Origin: Saprospiraceae bacterium
GTDB lineage: Bacteria > Bacteroidota > Bacteroidia > Chitinophagales > Saprospiraceae
Assembly (NCBI GenBank): GCA_029263015.1
Contig: JAJCYI010000225.1
Coordinates: 1 to 46,616, forward strand
Length of the DNA: 46,616 bases
Reading direction: 5' to 3'
Shown piece by piece: positions 43,976-46,616 of the stretch; the first letter of the stretch is position 1; each line of letters begins with the position of its first letter. The position numbers were made by a program, and so were the translations under genes. The notes under the pieces were generated by a model that was not told the DNA's origin, ran no database searches, and was given only the letters and a program-made list of their open reading frames with translations.

Positions 43976-44614
43976 ATGGAAGATGAAAAAAGGAATTTGA
44001 AAGGAATAAACAAAGTCCTCATGAAAGAGCTGAGTATCGACAAAGAGCAGTTAAAAGCCCTGAAAAAAAAGCTCAAGAAATTAGAGGGCTACCCTGAAAA
44101 AGGAATTGAAACCTGGTTTCGGATAACTTCAAAAAACCTGTACACCAGGCGGCAGATTGTGGATACCAAATCAAACATCCTCATTACAGTCAACTCCATT
44201 ATCCTGTCTATCATTTTGGGCAGTTTATATCCGCTTTTGGACGAAGATCCCCACCTGCTTTGGGCGATGGTGCCCATGATTCTGACCAACCTCTTTTCCA
44301 TTGCTTATGCCATTTTTGCCACCCGTCCAGTGATCGCTTCCGGCAAATTTACCAAAGAAGAAATCAAGCAAAAGAAAGCGAGGTTGATGACTTTTGATGA
44401 TTTCAGCCAGATGCCGTTGGAAGATTATGAATGGGCTGTTGATGAAATGATGCAGGACAGGGGTTTTCTTTATGACACCATGAAAAGGGACATCCACCAG
44501 CTTGGTGTGGATTTGAGGAGGCGGTACCAGTTCATCAAAATTGCTTACAATATCTTTTTGACCGGCATCACTATTTCAATCCTTGCATTTGGGGCGTGCC
44601 ATGCATTTTTTTAG
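43976..44614 (+). CDS. Pycsar-effector-type membrane protein (PycTM/DUF5706-like)
   Basis: A 212-residue protein. A charged coiled-coil start (about 1-45, LKALKKKLKKLEG) precedes a core with three hydrophobic segments at about 66-88, 93-117 and 188-210. TKSNILITVNSIILSIILGS and the ARLMTFDDFSQMPLEDYEWA region match the PycTM (formerly DUF5706) family, membrane effectors that can be triggered by cyclic pyrimidines in Pycsar phage defence. The full core is shared with residues about 215-408 of the next gene, so the two are paralogues. No cyclase gene is adjacent, so a defence role is only inferred from family. Confidence 0.82.
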   Translation: MEDEKRNLKGINKVLMKELSIDKEQLKALKKKLKKLEGYPEKGIETWFRITSKNLYTRRQIVDTKSNILITVNSIILSIILGSLYPLLDEDPHLLWAMVPMILTNLFSIAYAIFATRPVIASGKFTKEEIKQKKARLMTFDDFSQMPLEDYEWAVDEMMQDRGFLYDTMKRDIHQLGVDLRRRYQFIKIAYNIFLTGITISILAFGACHAFF

Positions 44615-44805
44615 GGAAAGTGAAAAAATAAATTCAAAATCGCGATACAAGGAATGTACCTTACACCCCGAATTTCAAAATCAACATGAAATCCATCGGT
44701 TTATTCTATAAATAACTGGAGTTTTGGCCTTCCGTTCTAAACAACTTTATTGTCAAAACTCTGGAAAAAAAGGGGAAAAAAAAGGAAAAAAATTAATAAT
44801 TTAAT

Positions 44806-46032
44806 ATGTCTGAGAACAATAACCTCCTCACAAAAGCTGAAAAACTGGCTTCTGAAATTCTTCAGAATGAGATTTCGTCTGAATTGACATTTCACAATTA
44901 CGGCCATACCAGAATGGTTGTCGAAGCAGTCAACACAATTGGCAAGGCTGAAAAGTTGGATGAAGGTGAAATTGAAATAGTGCAGTTGGCGGCCTGGTTT
45001 CACGATACTGGTTACCGTGACACTTATGAGGGGCATGAAGAAAAAAGCCAGGAAATTGCAGTAGAATTTCTAAAATCGGAAGACGTTCCATCGGCTAAAA
45101 TAGAAAAAGTGACAGGATGCATTCTGGCCACACAATTGGACGTGGCGCCAAAAAATAAATTGGAAGAAATACTGTGCGACGCTGATATGCTTCATATTTC
45201 AAATGAAAAATATGAAATGTATGCTGACAACCTAAGGGCAGAATGGTCCAAAGTAAACAATAAGAATTACACTGATTTTGAATGGCACCAGATGAACCTG
45301 GAGTTTGTTTCCAAATATAGATTCTATACCTCGTTCGGACAAGAAGCAGTCGCCAAAGAAAAAGAAAAAATTATCGACAAATTGCAGAAGAAATTGAAAA
45401 AATTACAAAAGCAATTTGATACGGGCTTGATAAATGAGCTGGGTGTTACCCCGGAAGAATTAAAGGCGATGAAGAAGAAATTGCAAAAGGCCGAGGGGAG
45501 GCCCGAAAGGGGTATTGAAACCATGTTCAGGCTTACCTCAAAAAACCACCTTACCCTGAGCAGCATGGCCGACAGCAAGGCCAACATCATGATCTCGGTC
45601 AATGCTATTATTATTTCCATACTCATCGGGTCGCTCATGCAAAAATTGGATAGCAATCCCCATCTAATTGTCCCCACGACTATCTTGTTATCGGTCAATC
45701 TTGGATCAATTGTTTTCTCGATACTGTCCACAAGGCCCAACATCTCCACCGGGTTTTTCACCAGGGAGGACATTGAAAACCAGCGTACTAATTTGCTGTT
45801 CTTTGGCAATTTCCACAAAATGAAACGGGACGATTACCATTGGGGAATGACCCAGCTAATGGATAATGGGTCCTATTTATATTCAAGCCTTATTGACGAC
45901 ATCTATTTCCTGGGGGTTGTTTTGGCAAGGAAATATAAATACCTGAGAACTTCCTACAACATCTTTATGTATGGATTGGTGGTGGCAGTTATTGCCTTCG
46001 TGGTCTCGAACTTCTTTATTCAACCCAATTGA
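44806..46032 (+). CDS. HD phosphohydrolase fused to a PycTM-type effector domain
   Basis: A 408-residue two-part protein. Residues about 8-185 form an HD domain: FHNYGHT (29-35) with His34, WFHDTGY (64-70) with His66-Asp67, and CDADML (124-129) with the distal Asp. A lysine-rich coiled coil (about 185-235) leads to a PycTM/DUF5706 domain (about 236-408) with hydrophobic segments at about 258-282, 288-312 and 380-404. HD domains of this kind hydrolyse nucleotide-type phosphodiesters or phosphates. A purine-rich tract (44763-44795) precedes the ATG. The gene follows its paralogue by 191 bp on the same strand, and they are probably functionally linked. Confidence 0.85.
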   Translation: MSENNNLLTKAEKLASEILQNEISSELTFHNYGHTRMVVEAVNTIGKAEKLDEGEIEIVQLAAWFHDTGYRDTYEGHEEKSQEIAVEFLKSEDVPSAKIEKVTGCILATQLDVAPKNKLEEILCDADMLHISNEKYEMYADNLRAEWSKVNNKNYTDFEWHQMNLEFVSKYRFYTSFGQEAVAKEKEKIIDKLQKKLKKLQKQFDTGLINELGVTPEELKAMKKKLQKAEGRPERGIETMFRLTSKNHLTLSSMADSKANIMISVNAIIISILIGSLMQKLDSNPHLIVPTTILLSVNLGSIVFSILSTRPNISTGFFTREDIENQRTNLLFFGNFHKMKRDDYHWGMTQLMDNGSYLYSSLIDDIYFLGVVLARKYKYLRTSYNIFMYGLVVAVIAFVVSNFFIQPN

Positions 46033-46038
46033 CTTCAG

Positions 46039-46401
46039 TTACCGGAAGCCTTTCAACAACAGCAAAGCGGAGAACATGGCAAAAGAAAGGTAGCACATCG
46101 GAAAGCCCCCTGCTGTTTTGGGGCATTCCAACCAGCCCAAAACCTGCCCTGCAGTGCCGACCGCCGCTATCAGCCAAGCGAGACCTCCACCAATAAAAAA
46201 GAGTTTTGAATTGTCTTTTAGAAAACCGGTTTCGGAAATGAATATAAATAGCAGGCAAATGAATATAATATAGCAAGCAGGTATCCCTAATATTTTCGGA
46301 CAAATATTTCCTTCTATAAATTCCTTCCGGGAGAGGCCGAATGCGCCGTTCAGTCCAAAAAGGGCGATAATCCAGATAAGTATGGAAATTGCTGTTTTCA
46401 T
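46039..46401 (-). CDS. Four-helix membrane protein with duplicated CPK...CY motif
   Basis: A 120-residue membrane protein from the start at 46401, with hydrophobic segments at about 4-22, 43-58, 67-88 and 102-117. The motif CPKILGIPACY (34-44) recurs as CPKTAGGFPMCY (93-104), each just before a helix, suggesting an internal duplication of a two-helix unit with paired cysteines. I do not recognise the family. Disulfide or thiol chemistry at the membrane is possible but unproven. Its ATG overlaps the upstream stop (ATGA), and its stop is 6 bp from the end of the HD-PycTM gene, which runs toward it. Confidence 0.7.
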   Translation of the reverse strand: MKTAISILIWIIALFGLNGAFGLSRKEFIEGNICPKILGIPACYIIFICLLFIFISETGFLKDNSKLFFIGGGLAWLIAAVGTAGQVLGWLECPKTAGGFPMCYLSFAMFSALLLLKGFR

Positions 46402-46598
46402 TTTAATTCTTTTGCTTTTTTTCTTTTTATAAAAAACCAATACGCCAGCCCGGTCAGAGCAAGTCCTGCAATTACATAGGGTTTCCTCAGCGGCAGATAA
46501 CTGCTTGGAAATGAATGGAATAAATTGACATTTCTATTATTTATGTACAAGGTTATTCGTATATTTGTTGAATAACTTTGCATTATGTTAAAATACAT
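46398..46598 (-). CDS. Small single-pass membrane protein, start uncertain
   Basis: At most 66 residues. The C-terminal half has one hydrophobic segment (about 42-57, VIAGLALTGLAYWFF) followed by a basic tail KRKKAKELK, suggesting a single-pass protein with a cytoplasmic C-terminus. The stop TGA overlaps the next gene's ATG by 4 bases, indicating coupled translation, which supports it being real. The N-terminal 25 or so residues are polar and of low complexity, so the true start may be Met6 or further downstream. The window edge lies 18 bp beyond. Confidence 0.45.
   Translation of the reverse strand: MYFNIMQSYSTNIRITLYINNRNVNLFHSFPSSYLPLRKPYVIAGLALTGLAYWFFIKRKKAKELK
46552..46576. promoter_or_regulatory. 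Short inverted repeat near the start of the small membrane protein gene
   Basis: GTTATTC (46552-46558) and GAATAAC (46570-46576) form a 7-bp inverted repeat with an 11-bp spacer. It could be an operator if the true start of the small gene lies downstream of it on the minus strand. Confidence 0.3.
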
Positions 46599-46616
46599 TT
46601 CTCAGCACCAAGGTAA

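Overview
The window looks like chromosome from a Bacteroidota bacterium, most likely a free-living Saprospiria-like lineage (inference). Evidence: two secreted proteins ending in type IX secretion (T9SS) sorting domains, a TonB-dependent receptor with an N-terminal carboxypeptidase-regulatory-like domain, a TraR/DksA-type protein of the zinc-less form, Bacteroidota-type TAnnTTTG -7 promoter boxes, few recognisable Shine-Dalgarno sites, and moderate-to-low GC. No tRNA, rRNA, CRISPR array or complete insertion sequence was seen.

Layout. 1-1600: palindromic intergenic repeats, a PIN toxin-antitoxin pair, and an Nfu iron-sulfur scaffold gene 2 bp downstream. 1600-13300: mostly housekeeping and membrane genes: prohibitin-like SPFH protein, DUF2279 protein, DksA-like protein, geranylgeranyl-reductase-type flavoprotein, MazG, a small NqrM-like protein, an orphan histidine kinase, the fluoride channel CrcB, an NfeD/flotillin pair and a duplicated-domain secreted protein. 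13400-17600: a TonB-dependent receptor preceded by a clear TPP riboswitch (so probably thiamin uptake), an MtfA-like protein that has lost its zinc ligands, a DUF4348-like lipoprotein and a perfect 25-bp inverted repeat. 17700-24660: a 1939-residue T9SS metalloprotease with 18 PKD domains, then 1 kb of non-coding DNA with two inverted-repeat elements. 24660-35530: lipoprotein, Hsp20 with a pair of palindromic operator-like sites, ABC-F ATPase, T9SS cargo protein, Prc-type tail-specific protease, HD phosphohydrolase, and a zeta-like toxin with a small partner.

35780-43456 holds the most unusual genes: two tandem paralogues of more than 1200 residues, each joining a calcineurin-like phosphoesterase, a middle region with kinase-fold-like signatures (GD-x-x-[RK]H-x-D-[NQ]-W and PRDRD) and an Omp85-type beta-barrel. 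Next come an ISAs1-type transposase remnant and two paralogous Pycsar-effector-type (PycTM/DUF5706) membrane proteins, the second fused to an HD phosphohydrolase, with no cyclase in view. The window ends in two small membrane-protein genes.

A recurring theme in the non-coding DNA is imperfect palindromes of about 110-170 bp (5-115, about 166-270, 7086-7210, 11827-11983, 12170-12332, 23805-23951, 24219-24385, 35545-35704). Three share a similar apex sequence and may form one dispersed family. AT-rich 7-bp tandem repeats also mark several gene borders.
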